Shown piece after piece: positions 33,559 to 44,830 of a DNA stretch of 64,000 bases. The first letter of the stretch is position 1, and each line of letters begins with the position of its first letter. The notes below the pieces were generated by a model. It was not told the DNA's origin. It saw nothing but the letters and a program-made list of their open reading frames with translations, and did not search any database. The stretch covers positions 5,500,745-5,564,744 of the forward strand of contig JAJEKV010000039.1 of the NCBI GenBank assembly GCA_021234155.1, written 5' to 3'. This DNA is from Isoetes taiwanensis (Eukaryota > Streptophyta > Lycopodiopsida > Isoetales > Isoetaceae). The translations under genes were made by a program, and so were the position numbers.

Positions 33559-34746
33559 AGGTTTGGTTTTTTATGGTTTTCTAAGAATTCATGTATGATC
33601 AAGTTGTCTACATGTCATTGCTGCCACAGAATGGTAGCATATAAGAGCTATATGCATGCTTGACACACTTTGCTAAGATTTGACTTCATACATGTGTGTG
33701 TGAGCTTGCAGATTATGAAACTTGAATATATCCATCACTTGGCAACTTGTAGAAGACAAAATATGAAGAACCAAAGATGGACATTGGTTTGGCATCATAT
33801 AGGCATTTCTTGAAGGACATTTGATCATTATGCATCTCGAAGACTTGAAGTCAAAGATTAAAGATCCATAAGTCAAAGTTTGGAAGTCCCCTTGAGATTC
33901 AATGGTAATTTAATGTTCCTTTCTTAAGGCATCATTTGCTATTTCCCAAGACATCATTCCACGCAAAAAAAAATTATCTGTTATACCCCATTTTGTCTCC
34001 TTTCATACACCATTGCCATTTTCCAAGAGCAAAGATATTTTTCCTAGTCATAATACACCATTCATCCATCACATATTAAAAATTGTTAAAATTCCATCAA
34101 ATTTGATCTTTTCTAGAGTCCAAAACCATATTACCCCTCTAAAAAAAAAATATAGAGATAGAAAGTACACCTTCGACGTGACATTTCTAGAAAACGTAAA
34201 AGGTTGGCCTAAAAATCTCAAAATCCAAGCACCATTGTGCATACATGTCAAAGTTTCCATTATATCACCTTCATCTAAGTCATCACCATATCTAGCATAA
34301 TAACGAGGGGTTGTCTTTGTGTTTTTTGTACGCTTTTCAATATAGTTTTGCTATGATTTGATTGATGTATTCGTTTAACTGTACTAAATAGTATTTCTAG
34401 AGTACATCTTTTTTTTACCCATTGATTTAAAAAGAAAAAAAAGAGATCTGTGGTTTTCTGTGCTGCTTCATTTTGTCTTTTTAAATTATGGAACTATTTT
34501 TTCAAATAAAAGTGAGCATGCAGTGCTCGAGGCCCGTTTAGGGTTTCAAAACCTGGCTTTTCTGTTCGAGTTTGGAGATGCTCTGGACCACATCGTATCA
34601 CTCTTCCGACAGCTTATTCTCTCAGGTCTTCATCTGGTTTCTAGGTTGCATTGCTCTAACACAGATGTCTGCAAGGCCCCTTTTCAGGGCATGAAAGTAG
34701 ATCTCTACCTCATTTTTGGATTGGATTTCGGTGTGAAAGCCCAGGC
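31281..34746. other. Unassigned; includes CT-rich repeats, a coding-like patch and a poly(T) run
   Basis: At 31540-31640 a CT-rich phrase (TTGCCCCTTTCTC...CACTC) repeats about twice. At about 33208-33370 one plus-strand frame reads LWWEPIAKEGLPYAQMYINC then SDRKWRSNPNDRACYQHVKR, which looks like protein but is not recognised. A poly(T) run of about 30 bases lies at 33527-33557. No gene could be built. Confidence 0.4.
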
Positions 34747-34907
34747 TGTAGAAATTCAAAAAGCCTAACGAAGCCCTTGGTGCAACGGTGGAGGTAAAGG
34801 CAATTTTTGTGGTCATCTAGTCATCAGGTTGTAGAAATTCGAAAAGCCTAACGAAGCCCTTGGTGCAACGTTGGAGGTAAAGACAATTTTTGTGGTCATC
34901 TAGTCAT
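34747..34907. repeat. Two tandem copies of an 83-bp unit
   Basis: Units at 34747-34829 and 34830-34907 share AGCCTAACGAAGCCCTTGGT and GCAATTTTTGTGGTCATCTA (A in place of G in copy two). They differ at only a few positions. Confidence 0.9.
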
Positions 34908-35168
34908 AATCAGTGGTCCTTCTAATATAAGACTCGAAATCAGTTACAGTTTGATGTGAAGCTGCTGACAATAAAACAAACACGATTTCGATGAGTAATG
35001 TTATAAAATATTAGCATTGTTCTATTTGGTTAAAATCTCCCGTCGTTCCCTTTTACAGATCAAGAGTGAAGTTGGTTGAAGAATAATTGAAACAGATGGC
35101 AAGACAACAATATTTCTTCCGGTAGCTGCATATTCGTGGTAAGAAAAGGATGTCAATCATAGGCGCCA

Positions 35169-35370
35169 TGAAAAGATTTCTAAGCGCAGATAGAAATCAA
35201 GAATATCAAAAGCAGGATGCCTCACGTTGGCGGGAGGCTCTCTATTAATATGATACAAGTGTACAAATGGATGGCCTCAAACAGCTATAGTCTTAAAGGC
35301 CACTCCTCCAGGTAAAACAAAAATAGACACTGTTCTATATTTATGAGCATAACGACTTCCTACTTTAACA
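35169..35370 (-). repeat. Copia B 3' LTR (left copy, with extra 32 bp)
   Basis: 202 bp. After GAATATCA it carries an extra stretch of about 32 bp (from AAAGCAGGATG to GGGAGGCT) absent from the right LTR. Otherwise it matches with about three substitutions. The polypurine tract, GCATAAGGAGGGTG on the minus strand, lies just inside, near 35371-35384. Confidence 0.92.
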
Positions 35371-35384
35371 CACCCTCCTTATGC

Positions 35385-38300
35385 TCATAATTCAGACCTT
35401 ACTCCGAGTGTAGATCTGTGAATCTCGAATGGTTCTCTGCACACAGGTTTTGTCAAGATATCTGCAGGCATGTCCTGTGATGGAAGATATTCCATCTCAA
35501 TACTTCCATCCATGATTTTCTCTCTTGTGTAATGGTGATGAATTGAAATATGTCGAGAACGCCTATGGTTGATTGGATTCGCAGTTAAAGCAATACTGCT
35601 CTTATTGTCATTGTAGATGATAGTGGGTTCATTCTGACTGTAACCCATTTCAGCGAGGAACTGCCTAAGCCAAATCGTTTCTCTCACTGTTGCAGATGTA
35701 GCCATGTATTCCGCTTCGCATGACGACAATGCTACAGAGGTTTGCTTGGAGCTGGTCCAAGACACTGCTCCACCATGAAGCATAACTGTGAAACCTGTAG
35801 TAGACCTGCTGTTATCTTTATCTCCAGCCCAGTCTGAGTCTACAAAGGAGACTAATTTCACATGAGGATCATTAGAATAGGATTCCCATGTGTGATGTTC
35901 CCTTCAAATATCTGATCACTCTTTTCACTGCTTTCCAATGACCAGATCCAGGATGTTGCATGTATCTACTTGTTGCTCCCACTGCTTGTGCTATATCAGG
36001 TCTAGTACTGACCATTATGTGCATGAGACAACCTACTGCGCTGCGATATGGAACATGCTTCATTTCTTTGATCTCTGATGGGCTTCTAGGTTCCATATCC
36101 TTAGATAATTTTTCATTCATAGCAGCGGATCATTCGATGCTTCCTATCTCTGATGACTTGGAGACCCAAACAAGTACAAATCTCCCCTAAATCTGTCATT
36201 TTAAACTCTGCATGTAAGGCATCTTTTAGCTGGTTAATTCCTTCCATGCCTTTCCCTGCAAGGATCAAATCATCAACGAATACTACGACAATCAGCAACT
36301 TTCGATCAACGAGCTTTGTGTAAACATTCCACTCAGTGACACATCTAGAGAACTTAAGTGATTTCAGAAAACTGTCAATCCGAGTGTACCATGCTCTGGG
36401 ACTTTGCTTGAGGCCATAGATGGCTCTGTTTAATCTGCAAACTTTCCCTCCATGGATGACACAACCCTCCGGTTGCTGCATATAAATTTCTTCCTCTAAA
36501 GTCCCATTCAAGAAGGCCGTCTTAACATCCATTTGGTGGATCTCAAAATCCTCTTGCGCTGCCAAAGTAAGGACTACTCGAATTGATGAAGCTTTTGCAA
36601 CCGGCGAGAAAGTTTCATCGAAATCTGTCCCTGGTACTTGTGTAAACCCTCTAGCTACTAATCGAGCTCTAAATCTGGCAACTGATCCATCCATGGCCCT
36701 TTTTATCTTAAATACCCATTTGCAACTTACTGCCTTTCTTCCTTTTGGAAGAGAAACTAAGTCCCATGCATTTGTTTGATACATCGCATCCATCTCTTCT
36801 TGCATAGCTGTTTTCCATTGTTCAGCATCTGGGCCCTGCAGTGCTTCATGAACTGTAAGTGGTTCGGTCAATTCTGCTACAAAGCTTTCCATAACACATT
36901 TTTCTTCAAAATCTGAGACCCACCAGTCTTGATGTTCCCTTTCAAACCAAACTTCGTGTCCAAGTGCTTCTGCTAGACAGGCAGAGGGACTAGATTTCTT
37001 CCATTCAAGCCAGCGTGGTGTTGGCTTGTGTTGTCTTGTGCTTCTCCGAGGTGGATCAGAGAGAGGCATGCTGCAACATGGTGGCTTACCTGATATGGAA
37101 TTTTCGGACACATGTGGCTGCCTTGGTATTGAGTGAGAACTTACTGTTGGATACTCGGGCAAGCATTGTGGTGGCTGGCCTGCGTCTGCTATTGGTTGAA
37201 GATCTAGCCATAAGACTGTTTTTCCAGGGTCTTGATAGAGATCTTCATCAGCATGCCTTTTGAACATGGTGTGCAAACCCACGCCATGTTCATCAAATTT
37301 CACATTTTTGCTTTTCACAATTTGTCTTGTGATGGCATCTACCAATCTGTAGCCTTTGCTTTCACTACAATATCCCACGAATATGCAACGTCTAGACTTC
37401 TCTGCTAACTTTGATTTTCTGATTTCTGCAGGTACAAGTGCATATGCCGGGCATCCGAAAATTCTTAGATGAGCTACATCTGGTTTGACTCCAGTCCACA
37501 CTTCTTCTGGAGTTTTTCCCTGAACTGCCACAGTCGAAACCCTGTTTTGCAGATAGGCAGCTGTCATGATTGCTTCTCCCCATAACTGATCCGCAAGCCC
37601 AGCAAATCTCAACATGCTTAAGGCACTTTCTTTGAGAGTCCTAATTTTTCTCTCCGCGACTCCATTTTGGTGATGCTCGTATGGAAGAGAAAGCTGCCGT
37701 TTAATGCCTTCTTGTTGCAAGCATTGAGAAAATACCTTGGATAAATATTCTTGGCCATTATCACTTCTTAACATGCCAACTTCTAGACCTGTCTCTTTCT
37801 CAACTTCAGTTTTCCATGCTTTGAAATGTGTGTAAACTTCTCTCTTGCTTTTCATCAAATACACAAAGGGTTTTCTTGAAAAATCATCTACAAAATTGAG
37901 GAAATAGAGTGCATTACCAAGAGACGGAATTGGGGCTGGACCACTAATATCAGTATGCACTAGCTGCAACAGTTTTGTGGCACGGGTTCCCTTTTGCTTG
38001 ATTCTTTTCTCCTTGTGCTGCTTGCCAAAAATACAGCCTTCACAAATATCCAGCTTTCCATGACTTGGTAGTTTGATTCCTTCTACCAAATTGTGATCAA
38101 CCAAGGTTCTCATCCTCCCTTCATTTATGTGGCCAAGTCGCCAATGCCATAGCTGCCACTCTGTTTCCCTCAAGGTGGCTACAAAGGCTTGATTTTCATC
38201 TTTCTCTTCTTCCAAAAGTTTGTATAGAAAACCATCTCTGATTCCTTTTGCTACGAGCTGTTGGGATGAGTTCAGCAACGATGTTTCTCTCCTCAATATT

Positions 38301-39691
38301 AGGGAATGGATCCCAACATCTGCTAATCTAGACAAAGATAACAGATTATTTGGTAAGTTTGGAACATATAGTACCTGCTGCAGCTTTCTTGGACAGTCCA
38401 GGAATTTGAGCCTTAGAGATCCTGTACCAGCAACCTTTAGTCCTGACGAAATGTCATTCACGAATCGTTCACGCCCAGCTTCTTCTAAGGTTTCAAACCA
38501 TTCCTTGCAGTTTGTCATGAGTTGTGTGGCAGCAGAATCCAAGACCCAAATTTTGTTTGATGAGATGGCATTGGCTTTGAATGCCTGAACTTCTGCTACT
38601 AAGGCTTCTGGACTGCAACGAACTGGTGCATCAACCTCTTCATGATCCTCCATGTTTCTTGCTTGATCAGTGATGCTCTCAATAGCGGCCAACTCCCAGC
38701 GACTTTGAAGGAATTTAGCAATCTGTTTTGCTTCATTTTCTAAGCCAAATTGAACAGGGAATGACTGATGCTCAAAACATGCCATGTTCCCTTCAATTTC
38801 ACTTTCTTCTGATTCTTCAGGTTCTGAATCCACCTTTTCAGCCACATGAGCCATGGGCTTCTTCTCCCCTTTGTTGCTCCATCTTCTAACATTTGATTTT
38901 TGGCTGGATCTTACGGTTTTGTCTTTGCTGTGCACTTTCTTGTTACTATCTCCCTTTCTTTCCTTTCTACAATTCCTTGAGATGTGTCCCTTCTTTCCAC
39001 AATTCCAACATTCCATATCATTCTTGTCAATTTTGTTTTGCTGTTCAACTTTAGCTACATAGGCCACTTCCTCTTGTTCCTTATGTCTCAGGGTTGGCAC
39101 TAGCAAAACACCTCCAATCACTGTCTCACTTCTCAGTTTGGTTTCTTGGCACCCTAGAGTTTGCTTGAGTGAATCATAAGTTTTTGGAAGACTTACAAGA
39201 ATGGCCATGGCAAGGTCTTCATCGCTGATGACATGCTGAAGTGCTGCTAATTGATCTGCCAATCCTTCCATCTTACTTATGTGATCCGTGGGATCATCAT
39301 CTTCTTGCATCTTAGCAGAAAAGAATTGTTGCCACAAGAAACACTTTTGAGAAGTATTCTGCTTTTGAAAGGTTCTCTGGAGACACTCCCAACCTTCCTT
39401 TGCTGTATTCTTGAGCCTGACAAGAGGAATTTGACCATCTTTCAGCTCAAACATCATGGATGTCTTGGCTCTATTGTCTTTCTTTCTCCAATTTGCTAGG
39501 CGCTCAAGATCCGCAGCTGATGCGGGATTCATCACCTCCCCATTGCTGCTAGACGCTTCAGAGACCTCTGGTTTTGGAAATTCTCCACTCACCACATCCC
39601 AAACGTCCCTCTCCTCCAGGATCCCTTGCATCTTCCAAAATCATACTGTTGCATTACTACGGTCTAGTTTCTCTAGATGCTTCAGATCCAT
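35385..39691 (-). pseudogene. Copia B gag-pol polyprotein, lightly damaged
   Basis: The natural start is probably the ATG at 39691 (MDLKHLEKLDRSN), but codon 17 is TGA. The frame then stays open from 39631 to 36113 (1172 codons). In order it has: gag; a CCHC knuckle CWNCGKKGHISRNC; a protease region with WVLDSAATQLM; GAG-pre-integrase (WHWRLGHINEG); integrase (HTDISGP, LRSDNGQEYLS, NGVAERKIRTLKE); and reverse transcriptase (MDVKTAFLNG, FVDD in VVVFVDDLILAG). The protease motif is DSA instead of DSG. At 36113-36121 a small deletion and frameshift removes the sequence after RDRKHRMIR. One more one-base frameshift near 35866 precedes RNase H (FVDSDWAGD, SSCEAEYMA, YNDNKSSIALTANP). It is therefore non-autonomous but could be mobilised in trans. 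Confidence 0.93.
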
Positions 39692-39762
39692 CTGCAGAGT
39701 TATATCTCCTGTATACAAGCCCAATTCAGGAAAACAACGATCGTTTCTTAGCCTCTACCAAG

Positions 39763-39774
39763 GCTCTGATACCA
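39763..39774 (-). other. Copia B primer-binding site
   Basis: TGGTATCAGAGC on the minus strand, directly next to the 5' LTR; it pairs with initiator tRNA-Met. Confidence 0.93.
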
Positions 39775-39944
39775 TGAAAAGATTTCTAAGCGCAGATAGA
39801 AATCAAGAATATCATCTATTAATATGATACAAGTGTACAAATGGATGGCCTCAAACATCTATAGTCTTAAAGGCCACTCCTCCGGGTAAAACAAAAATAG
39901 ACACTGTTCTATATTTATGAGCATAACGACTTCTTACTTTAACA
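39775..39944 (-). repeat. Copia B 5' LTR (right copy)
   Basis: 170 bp, TG...CA ended, probably the original LTR length. Unusually short for copia elements but complete, with matching ends and a target duplication. Confidence 0.92.
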
Positions 39945-40422
39945 CGCCACAAGCCAGGTATCCCATGGTTATGGTGGATCCCTCAGTCTAATTACATATG
40001 TCCATGACTAACCTTTAATTAATTTGCTTGTATTGTAAAGACTGGCAATTTCTGCATGCTGTTGAAAAATGAAGCCCTGGAGTTATTTGAAAGTAAGGTA
40101 TCTATAAAACTGTAAGAAGTTTTTTTATCTAGAAAGCAAGCTCAACCTATTCTCATGCCGTTAAGATAAAACCATTTAACTCTTTGTTTGCAATTTGGAA
40201 AGACTACTACCATCAGAGAGCAAATTGAGCAAAATTAGTTATCTCATCATCGCCATGCGTTCTTCATGGACCTATTGCAGGTAAATAAATGGCTTCTTGA
40301 TGATTAACATTGCTAGAATAGTTATGTAACAAACCTAGTCTGCATATCCAAACATATAATGTTTTATATTGGTGCTAATGAATGGGACATGCTTTTGTTG
40401 TGTTCGTTTGTTATGCTTTCAG

Positions 40423-40508
40423 CTAATGAATTTGCGAGACTTCAGCGTGCCTATGAACTTCTATCTTATGAGAAGGCAAGAATGGCTTATGATGATTTAC
40501 CCAAATGA
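40423..40508 (+). pseudogene. Isolated DnaJ (J-domain) exon fragment
   Basis: Preceded by the acceptor GCTTTCAG (ending 40422), the frame reads NEFARLQRAYELLSYEKARM then AYDDLPK and TGA. The pattern F..L..AYE.LS...R..YD is the end of the J domain (helices III and IV) of Hsp40 co-chaperones. Helix II with the essential HPD, and all other exons, are absent nearby. Phe/Leu/Tyr positions are conserved, so it derives from a real gene. It is a lone terminal-looking exon, perhaps carried here by a transposon. Confidence 0.5.
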
Positions 40509-41906
40509 AAGAGAACCAATTGCATGCTTACAAGCACGTACAATGCTAGAAGCAACTTGTATAGACAAAGCTTCTGGATTAACGAAGCATCACCATCATG
40601 CATTCATGCTCTGTGCTCATAATCCATGTGCCATACACCTAGTCTACATGTCACAAGAAAGCATGTAAGACAATAATTTCAATAGTTACTAGTTATGTTG
40701 CCGGGCTTTACTAATAACTTGAAGAGGCGGTTGTTTTATTGTCGGCCGGAATAGACAATGTGCCCTGGTGGGGGCGAGGGTAATGTAGAGCAATTGCCAT
40801 TATGGAATTTGCATGGTCTACAATGGTAATTGTTATTGATTTAGGAGTAGGACTAAGTAACAACAAATAAGTCTGCAGTTTACCTTAATGGGCTACCAAG
40901 TGGATCTTGAGATAAAAAATATGAGAGATGTATCTTATTAAACAACATGATTTGATGCTTTGTTCAACATCTCCCTAATGTTACCTAAGGTAGACGATGC
41001 TAGATTATATTAGAAAGAAATCGGTATGTGTGTTATATTCATATTCTCAATTTGGTATGCATTGATATTGTAATTGTTTCCAAATTTGAATTATCCTAAG
41101 AGACTTAGTGGAACGTGATGTCTATAATACTTTTTTATCACATTGTCTTATGATGAAGACTTTGGAAGCATAGAAAATAGAAAAAGATAAATGCAATTGA
41201 AGGAATGTCGTAGACCTTTGGTGGAGAGTGGGGGGGAGGGGGAGGGGGCAAATCTTGGAGCACATTAACATGTAATGTCAATTTTAGAACTTGCTAGAAG
41301 TATGGCTTTGATTATTATGTGGTTTGTAGCCTTTACCCTAACATATAATAATATACATCCGTTGCATCATTGTAACATGTCAAAATTTCCTTTAAACCCC
41401 AAGCCTTTATTTCTAGACTTAATTGTCTCATATGACCATTGTTTAGTGTGGATGCAAGCTTGAACTTCAACAATGAGAACTTTTGAAGCGACTTATGAAG
41501 CAAAATTCTCCTCGACAATTATACACCCAACTTTGAAATTCTCACTCGCTTCATGGATAGTGGCATAGTATATCTGCAATGTGGTCCCAATGAGAACCTA
41601 TTAAATTTAGTATATTCAGAATAATAAACCTAATATATCTTCATTTTTTACTCCATGGAATAACTGTACTTTGTAGACCTTGCATAAGATACAACCCCAT
41701 GGAAGAAGTTTACCTTGTACAGCTTGCATTCCCTTCTCGCTTGCGTTACTTCAGCTGTATCTGAATGACCATATCTGTGATCATTCAACAAAGCTTTTTT
41801 CAGTTTTTGTTAAGGTCAGTGTTTATTTAATTCATGCATTCAAAAGAGCAACATGGGAGTTATAAGGTTCTTCTTCCATACAATTCACAGAAATATTCTT
41901 TTGGTC
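40509..41906. other. Unassigned; includes a G-rich tract
   Basis: A run of G tracts (7, 5 and 5 G separated by single A) lies at about 41228-41248 on the plus strand and could form a G-quadruplex. No coding region or complete repeat is recognised. The segment 39950-40422 before the DnaJ fragment is likewise empty. Confidence 0.4.
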
Positions 41907-41908
41907 AC

Positions 41909-42130
41909 CTTTGCAAGGCCATAGTCACACCCACCAACATCTCTAACTGTAGGATCTCTAACTGTAGTAAAACCACACATTAATATATCCTTCACAACTT
42001 TGACTGCCCTTGCAGTGATAAGAGATGGTGGAAGAAGAGAGAGGTCATGAAGATTAGATGTCACAGGAGTGACATGTACATGGGCATCACAAAGCCTCGG
42101 CATCACATAGCGCCCACCTAAATCAACCAT
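41909..42130 (-). pseudogene. Isolated amidohydrolase (imidazolonepropionase-like) exon
   Basis: The exon starts after the acceptor TTTTGCAG (42131) and ends AAG before GTGACC (41908). It reads MVDLGGRYVMPRLCDAHVHV, LITARAVKVVKDILMCGFTT and GGCDYGLAK. The phrase DLGG.YVMP.LCDAHVHV is the N-terminal metal-binding HxH strand of the amidohydrolase superfamily, whose members hydrolyse C-N bonds with a metal ion. A 15-bp duplication (GGATCTCTAACTGTA) adds five residues, giving TVRDPTVRDV, just before GGCDYG. The usual PG before LCDAH is PR here. No neighbouring exons of this gene were found, so it is a fragment, though both splice sites and the frame are still open. Confidence 0.6.
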
Positions 42131-42708
42131 CTGCAAAATTGTGGCAATTTGATTGGATATGAACTATCTATCGGTAAGCTTATTACTACTTAGGTTTGTA
42201 AGTTTTTCCCTTCAATAGCTTTTGGGCGAGGTTTTTTAATCCTGGACAATAATAGACTTGATATTTTCTTTATGTGGTCCTTTTGGTCTGCATGGACTAT
42301 TCAAATCAATTTTCTCTAATAGATTAAGTCAAAATAGTTCCCTCTTTTAATTCAATTTTCTCTTATGGATTAAAACAAAGTTCTTCTCCTTTAAGAATAT
42401 ATCGCTCAAATGAATAAAAACAAAGTAGTTTTTTCTCCTTTAAGAATAGAATCAAAAGAAGGGACACACATCACATGGTAGAGTTTCCAAGATGTTATCT
42501 TTACCTTGCCAAAAAAGGCGAGCATGGAATATCATGATACATGTGGAAGAGGAACATAATATTCAAAAGGACTCGAACTTATACCAAATAAGGGATACAA
42601 TACCATGGAAACTCACAACCATTTGGGATGCTTTTATAATGTGGATACTTGACGTGGATTCTATTATTTCGTGATGCCCATATCTGTTGGGGTTGCAACG
42701 AAACGTGG

Positions 42709-43430
42709 TTACCTTTCTGCAGTTTTCTTTGTCATATACATGTTTAATAGTAGCATAAAGGCTGCAGCATTGTGTGGCTCCAATCTAAGAATGTGTTTTA
42801 ACGCATCCCATGCATGATGCTCGCTGCCATGAAAACTTGAGGTGCTAAGAAAAGCCATCCAAACGCCGACAGTGGGCAGGAAAGGCATGTTCTTAACAAA
42901 ATCTGCTACTTCATGCACCCATCCAGAGCGGCTAAGAAGATCAACCATGCATGCATAATGCCTTGTTAATAATGTGATGTTACGATCCTGACTGATTAAT
43001 TCAAAATAGTGACAGCCTTCATCTCATAAACCTCCATGGCGACATGCTGATAAAATACAAATATATCTAATGGCATTTGACCTCATGCCTTCCTTGCCCA
43101 TTTGTTCTAAAAGGCTGAGTACTTCCTTGGTGCCTTGCTGCGCATGTCTTGAAAGTATCGCATTCCATGAAATCACATCCCGATTCACCAGTCTGTTAAA
43201 GAAACAATGTGCATTCTCTATATCTCCACATTTTGCATACATATCAATTAGTGCATTTTCTATGAATGGATGTTTGTCATATTCATTTCTCTTTACATAC
43301 TCATGGATCTGCCTACCTTGCTCAAGTGCTGCTAGGTTTGCACATGCACTAAGAACGTTTCCAGGAACGTTTGATTCCAAGTTAAGTTTTGATGTTTCCT
43401 GTAGTTTAGAGTCTAGTAGCTGTTGGTAAC
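42709..43430 (-). pseudogene. PPR protein pseudogene (3' part with E-like motif)
   Basis: Read leftwards: NVLSACANLAALEQGRQIHE, FIENALIDMYAKCGDIENAH, NRDVISWNAILSRHAQQG, LSLLEQMGKEGMRSNAIRYI and ILSACRHGGL. An in-frame TGA (43026 region) follows, where PPR proteins have V in GLVDEG. The same frame continues DEGCHYFELI, HYACMVDLLSRSGWVHEVAD and VWMAFLSTSSFHG, then LEPHNAAAFMLLLNMYM, which is the E motif of PLS-class PPR proteins linked to organelle RNA editing. No DYW domain follows. The N-terminal repeats are missing to the right. One stop in an otherwise good frame means recent death, or a read-through or sequencing question. Confidence 0.8.
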
Positions 43431-44353
43431 GATATCCTTTCCTTTCTCAAAAAACATCTCTGTTAAATATGGACTTCTAGAAACATTTTGTAGTAAATAA
43501 AGAATCTGTGACAAACCTGGGATGCATAGAAAGAATATGTTCCCCTTTGTTTACTATAGGCTGCGGAGCCTAGCGTATCACGGTACAATTGCACAACAGC
43601 AAACTCCCATCATCACCTCTAAATGGGGTTATTTCCCTTGGGCAAACAGACCTGTATAAGGAACATCCTTGCCAATATCAGATACATTAGTCGTATTTAA
43701 GAAGATTGATCAAGAAAATCCAAACTTAATGGGATTGTAGAATGAAATATAATTATTCCAAACATGAACAGTTCTGCTCACCTATTAGTTGGATCCATAG
43801 ATAACGAAGTGTTATCTGTGGACTTTGTTGCTACTTTCCTTCTTTTCAGGTTCTTGTAGTTTGATGCATGCTCAACATGCAAATTCTCACCATCGATCTC
43901 TAAACAGTTGGATAAACTGTCAATAGACTTGCTGCAATCTTAATTACTATAGCAACAGGCATACCAGTATCGTGTTCTGATGGATTAGTTGATGAAGCCT
44001 TTGAATTGCTTGCTTTTGATATTCCCATCCATTCTGCCATAGATGCAACTCCGCCATAGAGATGTGACATGCAAACAATAATTATTGAGCTCATCAAAAG
44101 AGGGAAGAGTTTTACCTCCTCTTATAATTCTTAAAGTTTTGCCTGAAGAAGCAAGCATCCCCTGCTAGTACTGCGAAAGATCATGATGCAACTGCTATTA
44201 CGGTTTCCTATACACCAGTGCAAAATAATTAGTTCCATATCTCTGTACACAGTACTATAAATGGAGTGCTTGCACTCTCAATTGCATCGTATCTAAAGCC
44301 ATTTTGTAAACAAAAGAGATTATTAATAATCAACCCTATTTAAAAAGAGCACA
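43431..44353. other. Unassigned
   Basis: Short open frames only; a minus-strand frame at 43900-44097 shows no motif. No repeat ends recognised. Confidence 0.4.
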
Positions 44354-44827
44354 TTAGCTAATCTGTTCTCCTCGATAGCACATTAGCATGATCATGAAGC
44401 ACAATGCAAGACATACATATGCATGCTTTTTGCTGGCAGCACAAAGCCTGTTAAAAGCTTTTGTTAAATGTTTTAATTTATACACCCAAGGTATAACACA
44501 GTGTTCTTCTCTGCCATATAAACCCATGGATGTGCTTCCTGTAGTACCAAATCCCTGATCTGGCAGCCTACGGTAATCAAAGAACAAAATGGGTGTCAAC
44601 GAACTCGCCATGCCACTGATGATAGGCACTTCTACAAAACACGTTAATGTGAAAAACTCAGCAAATTTAACATGCAACTTGACAGCAGGCGTCCTTAGAA
44701 ATACTGCAAAAAGAATGGATGCTGCAATCGCCCAAAGAGGAATCAGATCGAACAAAAAGTTGTGTTGCATTTGATGGCCATGTGTAGTGCTCCATTGAGT
44801 TCTCAAAAGCTCCAGATATTTGCAATT
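44354..44827 (-). other. Exon of an unidentified membrane protein
   Basis: A well-formed acceptor, GCTTTCTTACAG (ending 44828), is followed by an open frame of 157 codons to a stop at 44354: NCKYLELLRTQWSTTHGHQM, then hydrophobic segments FDLIPLWAIAASILFAVFL and FFTLTCFVEVPIISGMASSL, then ILFFDYRRLPDQGFGTTGST, and a final hydrophobic CLALCFMIMLMCY. Two to three membrane segments are likely. The composition and splice site argue for a true exon, either of a gene whose other exons I could not find, or a fragment like its neighbours. The family is not recognised. Confidence 0.4.
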
Positions 44828-44830
44828 CTG

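Larger units (their letters stand above)
35169..39944 (-). mobile_element. Nearly complete Ty1/copia LTR retrotransposon (copia B)
   Basis: A 4.78-kb element bounded by short LTRs (35169-35370 and 39775-39944), both starting TGAAAAGATTTC and ending TTTAACA. It is flanked by 5-bp duplications CGCCA (35164-35168 and 39945-39949). A 12-bp initiator tRNA-Met primer-binding site touches the right LTR, so it reads leftwards. Apart from one insertion of about 32 bp in the left LTR, the LTRs differ at about three positions, so insertion is recent. The gag-pol frame is long, with few breaks (see its entry). It is unrelated in LTR sequence to copia A. Confidence 0.95.

Noticed and set aside
38220-38588. 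Plus-strand frames within copia B (also 37015-37263, 39251-39827)
   Set aside because: Antisense shadows of the gag-pol frame.
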